DNA of 6,706 nucleotides from Gemmatimonadota bacterium (lineage in GTDB: Bacteria > Gemmatimonadota > Gemmatimonadetes > Palauibacterales > Palauibacteraceae), in assembly GCA_013042495.1 (NCBI GenBank), contig JABDQB010000376.1, positions 1 to 6,706 on the forward strand. Reading direction: 5' to 3'. Positions within the stretch are counted from its first letter, which is position 1, and each line of letters starts with the position of its first letter. Of this stretch, positions 6,100 through 6,706 are shown piece after piece. The position numbers and the translations under genes are program-made. The notes under the pieces were generated by a model. That model had not been told where the DNA came from. It saw only the letters and a list, made by a program, of their open reading frames with translations, and searched no databases.

Positions 6100-6126
6100 A
6101 CGGGGGAGACCGGCGGCCTCCCCCGT
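6100..6126 (-). terminator. Strong stem-loop after the outer-membrane protein gene
   Basis: ACGGGGGAG (6100-6108) and CTCCCCCGT (6118-6126) are perfect 9-bp arms. Inside them two more C-G pairs can form after one A-C mismatch, around a three-base loop. On the minus strand the stem begins four bases after the stop of the beta-barrel gene. No T-run follows (the next bases are CCACCACTCG), so it is not a classic intrinsic terminator. It may still slow or partly stop transcription, protect the mRNA 3' end, or act in the rpsU leader. Confidence 0.5.
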
Positions 6127-6129
6127 AGA

Positions 6130-6706
6130 TCAGCGATATGCGATCCCGATGTTGAAACCCCAGTATTTCTGATCGCCCGTTCCGCCCGCGCTGAAAGCCC
6201 AGTTGTAACGAATGGTCGTGAGCAGCGCGATCTCCGGTCGACCCAGAGGAACGACGAGTCCCAGCTCGGGCGCCCAACCGAAATGCCAGTTGTCGTCGAC
6301 GACGGCGGAAACGCCGATATCCACGCGACGCTCGATATAGTAGGTGCCGGCACTCACTCCGACGTACGGTCTGATCCCACCTCGATCGCCAAAGTAATAC
6401 GATGCGTTCGCCATCAGGGGCACCGCGTTGAAGTACCGCAGCTGCGTGCCCGAAATGTCGGCGTTCGGCAGGCTGATCGTGTTGCGCTCCGTGCCGAAGT
6501 CGTTCTTCTCGTTGAGGACGTTCCAACCCACGTTGAACCCGAACGAGTAGTTGGCTCCCCGGTTGGGCACGTATCGCGCCTCGATCCCGAGGCCCCGAAA
6601 GCTATAGTCCTCGACGAAGTTGACGTTCGAGTCCGAGTTCCCCGGCAGGCTGGAGGTGGCAGACATCTCGTACACGATGCCCCACCACCAGTCCTGCGCC
6701 TTGGCT
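6130..6706 (-). CDS. Outer-membrane beta-barrel protein, 5' end outside window
   Basis: The minus-strand frame is open to the right edge, giving 191 residues of a protein whose start lies outside. The first visible residues, AKAQDWWWGIVYEM, look like the end of a signal peptide (A-K-A) followed by the mature N-terminus, so probably only the signal peptide is missing. The rest is alternating polar and hydrophobic strands rich in Tyr, Phe, Trp, Gly and Asn: GLGIEARYVPN, YSFGFNVGWNVL, YFNAVPLMANASYYFGD, IRPYVGVSAGTYYIER, FGWAPELGLVVPL, ALLTTIRYNWAF and the closing YWGFNIGIAYR. This is typical of a small eight-stranded OmpA/OmpW-like or porin-family barrel. GTG 6675 is internal and not a likely start. 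Function beyond an outer-membrane barrel is unknown. It lies 68 bases upstream of rpsU, on the same strand. Confidence 0.8.
   Translation of the reverse strand, partial: AKAQDWWWGIVYEMSATSSLPGNSDSNVNFVEDYSFRGLGIEARYVPNRGANYSFGFNVGWNVLNEKNDFGTERNTISLPNADISGTQLRYFNAVPLMANASYYFGDRGGIRPYVGVSAGTYYIERRVDIGVSAVVDDNWHFGWAPELGLVVPLGRPEIALLTTIRYNWAFSAGGTGDQKYWGFNIGIAYR

Noticed and set aside
6054..6353. Minus-strand open frame (99 residues) overlapping the beta-barrel gene and the rpsU leader
   Set aside because: It is out of frame with the barrel protein, has Ser/Arg-rich composition and no family features; a shadow frame.

Overview
The window is GC-rich bacterial chromosome, densely packed with genes on both strands. 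It reads as an ordinary core or housekeeping stretch, not a mobile or defence island. An ADP-heptose type (GT9) glycosyltransferase and an outer-membrane beta-barrel protein point to a Gram-negative cell with lipopolysaccharide or a related glycan. The high GC and the set of families (M28 peptidase with a C-terminal FN3-like region, M50B-type membrane protein, bS21) would fit Gemmatimonadota or a similar phylum. That placement is an inference with low confidence; there is no rRNA or tRNA to settle it.

Layout from left to right. Positions 1-681 (minus) hold the N-terminal half of a glycogen synthase (GlgA), cut by the window edge. It is divergent from 802-1500 (plus), a polytopic membrane protein of the M50B peptidase-like family with an HEISH motif. 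From 5279 down to about 1487 a minus-strand series follows: a GT9 heptosyltransferase-like enzyme (4200-5279), an exported M28 metallopeptidase joined to it by a 4-base ATGA overlap (2767-4203), then, after 89 bases, a membrane-bound GGDEF protein (1691-2677). An in-frame TGA breaks the GGDEF domain, yet the rest of the domain continues in the same frame down to 1487. Positions 5390-5842 (plus) encode a GNAT acetyltransferase, divergent from the GT9 gene. Ribosomal protein bS21 (5861-6061, minus, TTG start) and an outer-membrane beta-barrel protein (6130 to the right edge, minus) close the window, with a strong stem-loop between them.

Functional links are loose. The GT9 and M28 genes look translationally coupled and may serve the cell envelope, and the GGDEF gene may share their transcript. 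GlgA belongs to carbon storage, and bS21 and the GNAT gene are probably independent. I see no CRISPR array, insertion sequence, toxin-antitoxin pair, phage gene or RNA gene. The point most worth checking is the in-frame stop in the GGDEF domain. I found no convincing previously undescribed system here.
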